Source: CAVVYJ01 sp963752495
GTDB taxonomy: Bacteria > Pseudomonadota > Gammaproteobacteria > Burkholderiales > Methylophilaceae
Length of the DNA stretch: 64,000 bases
Assembly (NCBI GenBank): GCA_963752495.1
Contig: CAVVYJ010000001.1
Coordinates: 169,684 to 233,683 of the forward strand
Reading direction: 5' to 3'
The notes below the pieces were generated by a model. The model made no database searches. It was given only the letters and a program-made list of their open reading frames with translations, and had not been told where the DNA came from. Made by a program: the position numbers and the translations under genes. Every line of letters starts with the position of its first letter. Within the stretch, counting starts at the first letter, position 1. Positions 28,720-37,243 of this stretch are shown one piece after another.

Positions 28720-30138
28720 CTAAATGATTTTTGAAAAGCGTGCGCGATTCTGATCGGTTTGCAGATAGCGGTCAAACAGCATTGCAATGCCTCGCACAAA
28801 GTACCAACCAAGGCTTGTAACCTGTATTGCATTGCCTTCAACCTCAACCAATCCATCGGAAACCATAGATTGTAACTTATCTAACTCACTCGCGAAATAA
28901 GACTTAAAATCAATCAAAAAAGAGAGCTCTAATGATTCGAACTGCAGCCTGCCCTGACACATTAAGGCCATAATTACCGTACGGCGAATCAGATCATCTC
29001 GTGATAGTGCCAGACCACGCACTACAGGAAAGCGTCCCTGATTGAGATGATCGTAATATTCATCAAGGTTTTTAGCATTTTGGCTATAGGTTGCGCCAAT
29101 TCGGCCAATCGCCGACACGCCTAAGCTGATTAAATCACAATCTGGCTGCGTGCTATAGCCTTGAAAGTTGCGATGAAGGCGGCCTTGTCGCTTAGCTACC
29201 GCCAGCTCATCGTTTGGCAAAGCAAAGTGATCCATGCCAATAAACTCATAACCGGCTTTTAAGAATGTATCGATAGCATTCGATAACATTCTGACTTTCT
29301 CATGTGCACTTGGAAGCTCATCCACACGAATATGTCTTTGCGGCTTAAATCGTGCTGGTAGATGTGCGTAAGCATAAAGCGCAATCCGATCCGGCTTGAG
29401 TAAACCGCTCACCTGAGAAAGTGTACGCGCAAAAGAACGCGAGGTTTGTTTAGGTAGCCCATAAATCAGGTCAACGTTGATTGAGTCAAAGCCTATGCGT
29501 CGGGCTTCATCAACCAAATTAAACACTTCGTCAACTGGCTGCTCTCTATGCACTGCCTTTTGAACATCCGGATCAAAGTCCTGCACCCCCATACTCAGGC
29601 GGTTAAATCCTAAGCTAGCAAAGTGCTCTAAACGCTTAGCATCCACAGTGCGCGGATCAACTTCGATAGAGTACTCTCCACCGGCCACTAATGAAAAATT
29701 GTCTTTTAGCATCGTCATGAGCTCGCTCAGCTCATCATCGCTAAAAAATGTGGGGGAGCCCCCGCCCAAGTGCAGCTGGCTTATTGCATGGCCAGGTCCA
29801 ATATGAGCGATATGCAAGTCAATCTCTTTGCGCAGGTATTGTAGATACTCGGTCCCGCGCTCATGACGCTTAGTGATTATTTTATTGCATGCGCAATAAA
29901 AACAAAGCGCCTCACAAAATGGAATATGCACATAGAGCGATAGCGGAAGTGCGACACCTCCTACACTGCGTCTTTGTAGCGCTTCTATATATTGCTCATC
30001 GGAGAATGCCTCTACAAAGCGGTCTGCCGTGGGATAAGAAGTATAGCGCGGCCCTGAAACATCAAACCTGTTGATTATTTCTGGTGTCAAATGACAAGGC
30101 GTCACCACTAAATTTTTAACCTGCTCTGTAATAATCAT
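28720..30138 (-). CDS. hemN: Oxygen-independent coproporphyrinogen III oxidase
   Basis: Radical SAM enzyme making protoporphyrinogen IX when oxygen is scarce. From ATG 30138 (AAGGACG ribosome-binding site) the protein has 472 residues, the family norm. The cluster motif CEALCFYCAC (C75, C79, C82, C84) follows YVHIPF; HLGGGSPTFF and the HemN C-terminal region (GLVEVEGNAIQVTSLG) are present. It diverges from fnr across an intergenic region with a perfect FNR box, so it is probably FNR-controlled and feeds haem to the cbb3 oxidase. Confidence 0.96.
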   Translation of the reverse strand: MIITEQVKNLVVTPCHLTPEIINRFDVSGPRYTSYPTADRFVEAFSDEQYIEALQRRSVGGVALPLSLYVHIPFCEALCFYCACNKIITKRHERGTEYLQYLRKEIDLHIAHIGPGHAISQLHLGGGSPTFFSDDELSELMTMLKDNFSLVAGGEYSIEVDPRTVDAKRLEHFASLGFNRLSMGVQDFDPDVQKAVHREQPVDEVFNLVDEARRIGFDSINVDLIYGLPKQTSRSFARTLSQVSGLLKPDRIALYAYAHLPARFKPQRHIRVDELPSAHEKVRMLSNAIDTFLKAGYEFIGMDHFALPNDELAVAKRQGRLHRNFQGYSTQPDCDLISLGVSAIGRIGATYSQNAKNLDEYYDHLNQGRFPVVRGLALSRDDLIRRTVIMALMCQGRLQFESLELSFLIDFKSYFASELDKLQSMVSDGLVEVEGNAIQVTSLGWYFVRGIAMLFDRYLQTDQNRARFSKII

Positions 30139-30187
30139 CAATCGTCCTTAGGATTCCGTACTTTGACAGCTTCAAGTATAAAATTCT

Positions 30188-30201
30188 TTGATTTATATCA
30201 A
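30188..30201. promoter_or_regulatory. Perfect FNR box between hemN and fnr
   Basis: TTGATTTATATCAA lies 50 bases before hemN and 56 before fnr. No clear -10 sits at the class II position on either strand, so which gene is activated or repressed is open; autoregulation of fnr is possible. Confidence 0.8.
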
Positions 30202-30256
30202 TTATCCATTTCATAAACTAATGGAGAATGCAGTACCCAATAAAATAAAGCGATAG

Positions 30257-31048
30257 ATGTCGGACACAACACCTACCATTAAGTGCCATAAAGCGGTATG
30301 CTTAGACCATGAGCAAATATTCTGGCAAGAGATGAAAACTGACACCCTTAAAGTCGCCTGTTCCAACTGCAATCTACGCGAACTGTGCATGCCTATCGGA
30401 TTCAGTTCTGAAGATATCGACAAATTAGACAAAGTGGTTGCTACACGTCGCAAAGTCAAACAGGGTGAACTGCTATTCGGTAGCGGCGACGCCTTTACTT
30501 CGCTTTATGCCATACGCACAGGCTTTTTTAAAACTTGCGTTTCATCAGAAGATGGTCGAGAGCAAGTTACTGGGTTTCAAATGGCTGGTGAGATTATTGG
30601 CTTAGACGGCATCGTGAGCGACCATCACAATTGCAACGCGATTGCGCTTGAAGACGCAGATGTATGCGTGATGCCTTTTGCCAATGTGGAAGAATTGTCT
30701 CGTGAATTTCCTGTATTACAACGCCATGTGCATAAAATTATGAGTCGAGAAATTGTCCGTGAAAACGGTGTAATGATGCTACTAGGCAATATGCGCGCCG
30801 AAGAGCGACTTGCAGCATTCTTGCTAAATCTTGTGCAACGTTTGCACGCCCGGGGATTTTCCCAATCCGAAATGATTTTACGTATGTCTCGTGAAGAAAT
30901 CGGTAGTTACCTAGGCCTTAAATTAGAAACTATTAGCCGTACGTTTTCTAAGTTTAGCGAGGATGGCATTATCGAAGTGAAACAGCGTTATGTGCGTATT
31001 ATCAATCCTGATGCACTTAAAAAGATATTCAACCCTCAAGTCTGCTAG
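30257..31048 (+). CDS. fnr: FNR-type oxygen-sensing transcription regulator
   Basis: A 263-residue Crp/Fnr activator. The N-terminal cysteines C35, C38, C44 (CSNCNLRELC) and C137 (DVCVMPF) match the four ligands of the oxygen-labile 4Fe-4S cluster of true FNR. A cNMP-type barrel follows, and the C-terminal HTH MSREEIGSYLGLKLETISRTFSKF carries the E-SR recognition residues that read TTGAT. Boxes of that sequence surround it. It is the likely controller of ompW, hemN, ccoNOQP and ccoI here. Confidence 0.96.
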   Translation: MSDTTPTIKCHKAVCLDHEQIFWQEMKTDTLKVACSNCNLRELCMPIGFSSEDIDKLDKVVATRRKVKQGELLFGSGDAFTSLYAIRTGFFKTCVSSEDGREQVTGFQMAGEIIGLDGIVSDHHNCNAIALEDADVCVMPFANVEELSREFPVLQRHVHKIMSREIVRENGVMMLLGNMRAEERLAAFLLNLVQRLHARGFSQSEMILRMSREEIGSYLGLKLETISRTFSKFSEDGIIEVKQRYVRIINPDALKKIFNPQVC

Positions 31049-31060
31049 TAATACTTAACA

Positions 31061-31078
31061 TTTTGGCTATAGCCAAAA
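31061..31078. promoter_or_regulatory. Perfect 18-base palindrome between fnr and the radical SAM gene
   Basis: TTTTGGCTATAGCCAAAA is a perfect inverted repeat 13 bases after the fnr stop and 7 before the radical SAM start. It could be a weak fnr terminator or an operator; the next gene has no visible Shine-Dalgarno, so the hairpin may affect its translation. Confidence 0.6.
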
Positions 31079-31085
31079 CACTGTA

Positions 31086-31934
31086 ATGGCTATACAAAAA
31101 CATCTCACAGTTAACGACCACAATCGAAACGTAAGCAATTTACGTTATATCTATCCTGTTGTGTCGCGTCGTGCAAATGGCGTTTCCATCGGTGTTAATC
31201 TGAATGTTAACAACGCGTGCAACTGGCGCTGCATTTACTGTCAGGTGCCCAATCTTACCCGCGGCAACCCACCCCCTATTGACTTAGATATTCTCCAATA
31301 TGAGCTAGAACTCTTACTTTCGGATGTCTTACATGGCGACTTTATGCAACGCTATGTGAATAAAAGTGATCGTTATTTGAAAGACATCGCTTTCTCTGGC
31401 AATGGGGAACCGACTAGCGCAAAAGAATTTCCCCAAGTGGTTGAGGTTATTGAAAAAGCGTTACTTAAATTCGATTTGCTTGGAAAGATAAAAGTTAGAC
31501 TCATTACCAATGGGAGTTTGATTGATAAGCCAGCAGTTCTTACTGCTCTGGAACATCTGGCCAAATGTAATGGTGAAGTCTGGTTTAAATTGGACGCTGG
31601 CACAAAAGCAGGCATTGCGCGTATTAATGATGTGAATCTAAGTCCGCAAAGTCATATTAAGCGCTTAAGCAAATGCGCGCAGGCATGCCCGACTTTTATT
31701 CAAACCTGTATGTTTTTACTGGATGGCCAGCCGCCACCTGAAAATGAAATCATGGCATATCTTAATCTAGTTAAAGAGGTTGCTGGCGAAATAAAAGGGA
31801 TTCACTTGTATGGCTTGGCACGCCCTTCCATGCAAGCGGAAGCGCCGCGTTTAAGCCGTCTCTCAACTGAACATCTAGAAGCCATTGCAACAAGAATCAG
31901 GCAACAAGGCGTAGATGTATTGGTCAGCCCTTGA
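31086..31934 (+). CDS. Radical SAM protein of unknown substrate
   Basis: A 282-residue radical SAM enzyme. The cluster motif is C45-x3-C49-x2-C52 in NACNWRCIYCQVP; it also has AFSGNGEPT (the glycine-rich SAM motif) and ITNGSLI. The Wyosine-type second half is reduced. It is a small member resembling the family found beside cbb3 and FNR genes in betaproteobacteria; no published function is known to me. The gene faces the same way as fnr, 37 bases downstream, and converges with the ccoH-like gene with a five-base gap. Confidence 0.8.
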   Translation: MAIQKHLTVNDHNRNVSNLRYIYPVVSRRANGVSIGVNLNVNNACNWRCIYCQVPNLTRGNPPPIDLDILQYELELLLSDVLHGDFMQRYVNKSDRYLKDIAFSGNGEPTSAKEFPQVVEVIEKALLKFDLLGKIKVRLITNGSLIDKPAVLTALEHLAKCNGEVWFKLDAGTKAGIARINDVNLSPQSHIKRLSKCAQACPTFIQTCMFLLDGQPPPENEIMAYLNLVKEVAGEIKGIHLYGLARPSMQAEAPRLSRLSTEHLEAIATRIRQQGVDVLVSP

Positions 31935-31939
31935 TTCTA

Positions 31940-32191
31940 TCATTGGGCCGGCTTAATTCCTGTCGCCGCATGATTGCGCGCTTGAATGGCAGGCGCAAGC
32001 CCGTCGCGCTCTGCGTCAATAGTTTTGTTGATTTCAATACCCTTACGGTAATAATCATCAATCACTGCATCTGGTCTTGTGATAGCCAAATAGAGGGTAA
32101 TAAACGAAGCAATCACTACAGCTAGAGGACCGCCGATAATGAGCCATATGTGCCAAAGTTTCCACCAAGGTCTTTTTAGTTCTGCATTCAT
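31940..32191 (-). CDS. ccoH: FixH-family protein, short form (CcoH)
   Basis: An 83-residue protein with a cytosolic tryptophan-rich start (RPWWKLWHIWL), one membrane helix and the motif RPDAVIDDYYRKGIEINKTI typical of CcoH/FixH. CcoH is an assembly factor for cbb3 oxidase. It is shorter than the classical FixH because the periplasmic FixH beta domain is missing, as seen in many betaproteobacteria. It is the last gene of the minus-strand cco run. Confidence 0.85.
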   Translation of the reverse strand: MNAELKRPWWKLWHIWLIIGGPLAVVIASFITLYLAITRPDAVIDDYYRKGIEINKTIDAERDGLAPAIQARNHAATGIKPAQ

Positions 32192-32230
32192 CTCATTCTC
32201 AACTTTATAGGTTTATTATCTACGGTCATT

Positions 32231-33691
32231 TTATCTAGGTACAAGAAAAACTGATTTTTCAGTAACAGTTTCGTTACTGCCTAACGCTTTAACCACAAAA
32301 GCAATTTTATGTGACCCAGGCTCAACAGAGCCATCAGGAATTTCGACATCTACAGCAACACCGCGCACCTGCGCTGGTTCCACCGTAATGGTATCACTGT
32401 GTTCATCATCGCCTGATTCGACTTCCACTTCCATATCTTTCAAACCAGTCGCGCTAATATGATAACGCTGCTCAACCTCTGTAGCATTCATCACTTGTAT
32501 ACGATATACATTTTCAACCTTACTGTCTTCTAGTCTTGCCATAACACCGCGGTCACGTAACACATCTACACGAAAGCCGTCTCTGTTTGCCAAACTGAAT
32601 AACATGCCGGTGACTAATGTCAAAAGTATACCCGTGTATATCAACACACGCGGCCGCACGATATGCGCCAGCATTTGTTTACGCGTCCAATTTTGTGATA
32701 TGCCATTCTGGGTTGCATACTTAATTAAACCGCGCGGGTAATTCATTTTATCCATGATTGAATCACAAGCATCAACACATGCGCCACAGCCTATGCACAT
32801 GTATTGCAAGCCATCACGAATATCGATACCGGTTGGACACACTTGCACACATAAAGTGCAATCGATACAGGAACCTAAATTTTTACCTTGCAAACTCGTT
32901 GAGGTGTCCTTTTTTGACCTACTGCCTCTAGGCTCCCCTCGTTTTTCATCATAGGCAACAACCATCGTATCATTATCAAACATCACACTTTGAAAGCGCG
33001 CGTAGGGACACATATATTTACACACTTGCTCGCGCATAAACCCTGCATTACCGTATGTTGCAAAGCCATAAAACAAAATCCAAAACGTTTCCCATGGACC
33101 TAGCGTATTAAGTGTTACGGCACTCATTAATTCGCGTATGGGGGTGAAATACCCAACAAAGGTAAAGCCAGTCCATAGTGCAACAACAATCCAAACAAAA
33201 TGTTTAGTCGCTTTTATAGGAAATTTTTGTAAAAAAGGTGCTTGGTCCAGCTTCATGCGCGCCGGCCGGTCACCTTCAATTTTAGATTCTATCCAGAGAA
33301 AAATTTCCGTATAAACGGTTTGTGGGCAGGTGTATCCGCACCAAAGGCGGCCAGCAACTGCGGTAAACAGAAATAAAGATAACGCCGATATGATTAAAAG
33401 CGTCGTAAGGTAGATTAGATCCTGTGGGTACAGCACAAAACCATAGATATAAAAACGTCTAGCTTCTAAGTCAAACAGAAGCGCTTGACGTTGCCCCCAC
33501 TGAATCCAGGGCATACCGTAAAAGAAGAGCTGAGTCGCCCATACCATGACCCAGCGCCAGTTTGTAAACACACCCTTTACATTACGCGGGTGTATTTTAA
33601 TTGCTGCTTCATAGAGTGAGACTATCTTTTCGTCTGCATCAGTATTTGTTACTGCTTTCTTACTTGCTTTTGACTTTATAGCCTCACTCAT
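32231..33691 (-). CDS. ccoG: cbb3 oxidase accessory protein CcoG (FixG/RdxA)
   Basis: A membrane ferredoxin-type protein that reduces copper for the CcoI/cbb3 pathway. The 486-residue protein has several N-terminal membrane helices (with GRLWCGYTCPQTVYTE) and two 4Fe-4S clusters in GSCIDCTLCVQVCPTGIDIRDG and CIGCGACVDACDSIM, then a C-terminal Ig-like periplasmic domain. All eight ferredoxin cysteines are present. It is 54 bases downstream of ccoP. Confidence 0.96.
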   Translation of the reverse strand: MSEAIKSKASKKAVTNTDADEKIVSLYEAAIKIHPRNVKGVFTNWRWVMVWATQLFFYGMPWIQWGQRQALLFDLEARRFYIYGFVLYPQDLIYLTTLLIISALSLFLFTAVAGRLWCGYTCPQTVYTEIFLWIESKIEGDRPARMKLDQAPFLQKFPIKATKHFVWIVVALWTGFTFVGYFTPIRELMSAVTLNTLGPWETFWILFYGFATYGNAGFMREQVCKYMCPYARFQSVMFDNDTMVVAYDEKRGEPRGSRSKKDTSTSLQGKNLGSCIDCTLCVQVCPTGIDIRDGLQYMCIGCGACVDACDSIMDKMNYPRGLIKYATQNGISQNWTRKQMLAHIVRPRVLIYTGILLTLVTGMLFSLANRDGFRVDVLRDRGVMARLEDSKVENVYRIQVMNATEVEQRYHISATGLKDMEVEVESGDDEHSDTITVEPAQVRGVAVDVEIPDGSVEPGSHKIAFVVKALGSNETVTEKSVFLVPR

Positions 33692-33745
33692 CGATTACTT
33701 TCAAACCAAATTTACGTGCCAATTGTAGCACTATCCAACACCAAC

Positions 33746-34648
33746 CTATTTGTTGTTAGACAACCCCCAAACATAAGCAGTCAGCACATGTATCTGTTGT
33801 GGTGTAAATTTAGTCTCCCACGCTGGCATTTGGTTCACTTTACCTTCATGAATGCGTTTGATAATGGAAGCTTCTCCAGCACCATGCAACCAGATATTAT
33901 CCGTCAGATTCGGCGCGCCAATATCCTGATTGCCTTTGCCCTCAGCTCCGTGACAAGCCGCACATGTCGCAAACTTTTCCTGACCAAGTTTTGCACGTCC
34001 TGCGTTGTTCATCGAACCAGAGAGACTCAACACATAGTTGGCTACATTCACAACATCTTCATCAGTTCCCACAGCCGCAGCCATAGGCGGCATCATTCCC
34101 ATGCGGCCATTAACAAGAGTTTCCTTGATTTTTTCCGGACTGCCGCCATGCAACCAGTCATTATCAGTAAGGTTTGGAAAGCCTCGACTACCCTTCGCAT
34201 CAGAGCCATGACATTGTGCGCAATTATTCATGAACAGACGCTCGCCAATTGCTTTAGCGTCTGGGTCCTTAGCCAAATCTTCGACACCCATTGCAGCATA
34301 TTTTGCATAGATAGGCTCTAGCGCCTCATTGGCCTTTTTCACTTCCTCGTCATACTGTCCTACCTGACTCCACGCAAACTTACCACCATAGCTACCAAGA
34401 CCTGGGTAAACAACTAGATACGCTATACTAAACACAATTGTGATGATGAATAACCACACCCACCAACGTGGCAATGGATTATTCATTTCCTTAATACCAT
34501 CCCATTCATGGCCATTTGTGCCATCAGATTTGGTATTGGTTAATTTCATCTTACTGGTAAACCACAACAACAAAACACAACCAACGATGCCGCCTATAAC
34601 AATTAAGGCTATATAGATTGGCCAAAAACCACTGGTAAAGTCACTCAT
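33746..34648 (-). CDS. ccoP: cbb3-type cytochrome c oxidase subunit III (CcoP)
   Basis: Dihaem c-type subunit that takes electrons from cytochrome c to the cbb3 catalytic subunit. The 300-residue protein has two N-terminal membrane helices and two haem c sites, NNCAQCHG and CAACHGAEG, each followed by methionine ligands (GMMPPM and NQMPAW). The two CXXCH sites need the Ccm system at 4-9.5 kb. It follows ccoQ on the minus strand after 34 bases, with GGAAAAG before the ATG. Confidence 0.97.
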   Translation of the reverse strand: MSDFTSGFWPIYIALIVIGGIVGCVLLLWFTSKMKLTNTKSDGTNGHEWDGIKEMNNPLPRWWVWLFIITIVFSIAYLVVYPGLGSYGGKFAWSQVGQYDEEVKKANEALEPIYAKYAAMGVEDLAKDPDAKAIGERLFMNNCAQCHGSDAKGSRGFPNLTDNDWLHGGSPEKIKETLVNGRMGMMPPMAAAVGTDEDVVNVANYVLSLSGSMNNAGRAKLGQEKFATCAACHGAEGKGNQDIGAPNLTDNIWLHGAGEASIIKRIHEGKVNQMPAWETKFTPQQIHVLTAYVWGLSNNK

Positions 34649-34682
34649 TTTACTTTTCCTTTTCTTTTAGAGACAGACGCCC

Positions 34683-34820
34683 TTAATCTTCTTTAAATGG
34701 CAAATTAGCTGCATCTTTAAAGTCCTTGGTTTTGCGGTTTTTCCAAGCCCAGAACAAGATACCGACAAACACCACGAAACTGACAATGGTCGCTAATATG
34801 CGTAATGTATTTAAATCCAT
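34683..34820 (-). CDS. ccoQ: cbb3 oxidase small subunit CcoQ
   Basis: A small protein of about 45 residues read from ATG 34820 to TAA at 34683-34685. It begins MDLNTLRILATIVSFVVFVGILFWAW, a single membrane helix, then a basic stretch (NRKTKDF) and ends in NLPFKED, typical of CcoQ. The ATG at 34823 directly before it would add one methionine; spacing from AGGGAAG favours 34820. It sits between ccoO and ccoP as expected and stabilises the complex. Confidence 0.93.
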   Translation of the reverse strand: MDLNTLRILATIVSFVVFVGILFWAWKNRKTKDFKDAANLPFKED

Positions 34821-34831
34821 CATGCTTCCCT

Positions 34832-35458
34832 TTATTTAAGGTGAATGCCCAGCCCTTGCAGATAAGCAATCAACGCCTGTGACTCGGTTTTACCTTTAAC
34901 TTCATCCGCTGCAGCAGCTATTTGTGCATCTGTATAAGGCACGCCTACTTTACGCAGACCGCTCATATGTGCCGCAATGCTGCTCGCATCAACTTCTGTT
35001 TTTTCAAGCCAAGGATATGCAGGCATGATGGACTCAGGTACTAAATCGCGAGGATTGTTAAGGTGAATCGCATGCCAATCATCGCTGTACCTGCCGCCCA
35101 CGCGTGCCAAGTCTGGACCAGTACGTTTACTACCCCACTGGAAAGGGTGATCGTACACAGATTCCCCGGCGACAGAATAGTGACCATAGCGTAACGTTTC
35201 GGCTCGGAATGGACGTATCATCTGAGAGTGGCATGTGTAGCAACCCTCTCTCACATACACATCACGTCCCGCAACCTGAAGCGCACTATAAGGCTGCAGA
35301 CCTTTGATAGGTTCGGTTGTCGATTTTTGAAAGAATAACGGAACAATCTCCACCAATCCCCCAAAAGCAACGACTAGCAAAATGAGAACGATCATCAAGA
35401 AATTGTTAGTTTCGATCTTCTCATGACTAAACCCTTTTTTTGTATCTTGTTCTGACAT
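34832..35458 (-). CDS. ccoO: cbb3-type cytochrome c oxidase subunit II (CcoO)
   Basis: Monohaem c-type subunit of cbb3 oxidase. The 208-residue protein has one N-terminal membrane helix and a haem c motif EGCYTCHSQMIRPF (C73, C76, H77), with the axial methionine expected in the region of MPAYPWL. It lies 11 bases after ccoN. Confidence 0.97.
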   Translation of the reverse strand: MSEQDTKKGFSHEKIETNNFLMIVLILLVVAFGGLVEIVPLFFQKSTTEPIKGLQPYSALQVAGRDVYVREGCYTCHSQMIRPFRAETLRYGHYSVAGESVYDHPFQWGSKRTGPDLARVGGRYSDDWHAIHLNNPRDLVPESIMPAYPWLEKTEVDASSIAAHMSGLRKVGVPYTDAQIAAAADEVKGKTESQALIAYLQGLGIHLK

Positions 35459-35469
35459 AATAATTTTCC

Positions 35470-36900
35470 TTATGCGTGGGCAACAGCAGGGATTGAAACC
35501 GTTGCTGGATTGCCGTTAGTAGCTGTTTTAATCACGTTCCAAAGCATAATCGTCATACCACTCAGGTATAGAGCTCCGCCTAGTAAACGAATAATGTAGT
35601 AAGGATGTTTGGCCTTCACGCTTTCTACAAACGTATAGGTTAAGGTGCCATCCGCGTTGATTGAACGCCACATTAAGCCTTCCATCACGCCAGATATCCA
35701 CAAGGCCGCAATGTAAAGCACAATGCCGATTGTTGCCAACCAGAAGTGCCATTCAATCGCTTTTACGCTATACATTTGTTTTTGACCAAATAAGCGCGGG
35801 ATCATGTAATAGATAGCACCCATTGAAACCAAACCCACCCAACCCAATGCACCTGAATGAACGTGACCAACTGTCCAGTCGGTGTAGTGTGAAAGTGAGT
35901 TCACGGTTTTAATTGCCATCATCGGCCCTTCGAACGTACTCATGCCGTAGAAAGATAGCGAAACAATCAGGAAACGCAACACTGGATCAGAGCGTAGCTT
36001 ATGCCATGCGCCAGAGAGCGTCATCATGCCGTTAATCATGCCGCCCCAGCTAGGCGCCAGCAGAATTAGTGAGAAAATCATGCCTAGTGACTGAGTCCAA
36101 TCAGGTAATGCTGTGTAGTGCAGATGATGAGGGCCTGCCCACATGTAGGTAAAAATCAACGCCCAGAAGTGAACAATTGAAAGGCTATATGAATAAACTG
36201 GGCGCTCGGCTTGTTTAGGTACAAAGTAGTACATGATGCCTAAGAACCCTGCAGTAAGGAAAAACCCTACAGCGTTGTGACCATACCACCACTGCACCAT
36301 TGCATCCTGAACACCCGCATAAGCAGAATAAGATTTCATAAAACCAACAGGAATTGCAGCGCTATTAACAATATGCAGCAAAGCGACTGTGAGAATAAAC
36401 GCACCAAAAAACCAATTAGCCACATAGATGTGCTTGGTCTTACGCGTACCTATCGTACCAAAGAACACCACTGCATAGGCAACCCAAACCAAAGTAATCA
36501 TGATGTCGATCGGCCACTCAAGCTCTGCATATTCTTTGCCTGATGTGTAGCCTAGCGGTAATGAAACTGCGGCTGCGAGAATAACCGCCTGCCAGCCCCA
36601 AAACGTGAAACTAGCCAGTTTTGGCATAAACAGCTTGGTGTGGCATGTGCGTTGCACTACATAGTAAGAAGTGGCGAACAGACTGCATCCACCGAAAGCG
36701 AAAATCACCGCATTAGTATGCAGTGGACGTAAACGTCCGAAACTTGTCCACGGCAAACCTAAGTTGAGTTCCGGCCATGCCAGCTGGGCGGCAATGACAA
36801 CCCCAACAAGCATGCCTACAACTCCCCATACCACGGCCATAATCGCAAACTGCCTGACTACTCCGTCTTCATATACTCCGTTACTGCTAGTAACACTCAT
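35470..36900 (-). CDS. ccoN: cbb3-type cytochrome c oxidase catalytic subunit I (CcoN)
   Basis: Catalytic haem-copper subunit, high-affinity oxygen reduction. From ATG 36900 (AGAGGGGGA ribosome-binding site) it has 476 residues and about 12 helices. The conserved histidines appear in RPLHTNAV, WWYGHNAVGF, GPHHLHYT and the DWTVGHVHSGALGW region. An upstream ATG at 36945 would add an unsupported leader. Tandem FNR boxes and a matching -10 precede it, so expression is likely strongly induced at low oxygen. Confidence 0.97.
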   Translation of the reverse strand: MSVTSSNGVYEDGVVRQFAIMAVVWGVVGMLVGVVIAAQLAWPELNLGLPWTSFGRLRPLHTNAVIFAFGGCSLFATSYYVVQRTCHTKLFMPKLASFTFWGWQAVILAAAVSLPLGYTSGKEYAELEWPIDIMITLVWVAYAVVFFGTIGTRKTKHIYVANWFFGAFILTVALLHIVNSAAIPVGFMKSYSAYAGVQDAMVQWWYGHNAVGFFLTAGFLGIMYYFVPKQAERPVYSYSLSIVHFWALIFTYMWAGPHHLHYTALPDWTQSLGMIFSLILLAPSWGGMINGMMTLSGAWHKLRSDPVLRFLIVSLSFYGMSTFEGPMMAIKTVNSLSHYTDWTVGHVHSGALGWVGLVSMGAIYYMIPRLFGQKQMYSVKAIEWHFWLATIGIVLYIAALWISGVMEGLMWRSINADGTLTYTFVESVKAKHPYYIIRLLGGALYLSGMTIMLWNVIKTATNGNPATVSIPAVAHA

Positions 36901-36994
36901 TTTTAATCCCCCTCTAAATTTTGCTACAAACTTGTTTAGCTGCATCCATTCAAAACCCCTGAAATCTAGGGCATAGACACTTCATCACCTTGCC

Positions 36995-37052
36995 ATACTA
37001 TCAACCCTGCATTCAAATCAATTTGATACATATCAAATTTGATACAAATCAA
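36995..37052 (-). promoter_or_regulatory. Tandem FNR-box class II promoter of ccoNOQP
   Basis: Two perfect boxes, TTGATACATATCAA (37023-37036) and TTGATACAAATCAA (37039-37052), have centres 16 bp apart. On the minus strand a -10 TAGTAT lies at 37000-36995; the start is then 36988 and the box centres are at -41.5 and -57.5. Confidence 0.88.
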
Positions 37053-37105
37053 GCCACATTCTGCATTATATGGCTAACTCTGATTTCACTATGTGACATT
37101 ACTCA

Positions 37106-37243
37106 CTAATCATCATGCAAAATTCTCTCGCCCTCGGCCTCGATATCTTCAAACTGTCCCGTATAAATTGCCCACCATAAACCACCCAATATCGCGAGCA
37201 CGAGCACTACAGACAAAGGGACAAGCAAAAATAAAATGTCCAT
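37106..37243 (-). CDS. ccoS: cbb3 oxidase maturation protein CcoS
   Basis: A 45-residue protein: MDILFLLVPLSVVLVLAILGGLWWAI, one membrane helix, then GQFEDIEAEGERIL, the CcoS signature (Q/FxDLExxxxRIL). It is needed for cofactor insertion in cbb3 oxidase. A longer frame upstream (to 37378) belongs to ccoI coding sequence in another frame; the true start is ATG 37243, which overlaps the ccoI stop by one base (TGATG), indicating coupling. Confidence 0.93.
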   Translation of the reverse strand: MDILFLLVPLSVVLVLAILGGLWWAIYTGQFEDIEAEGERILHDD

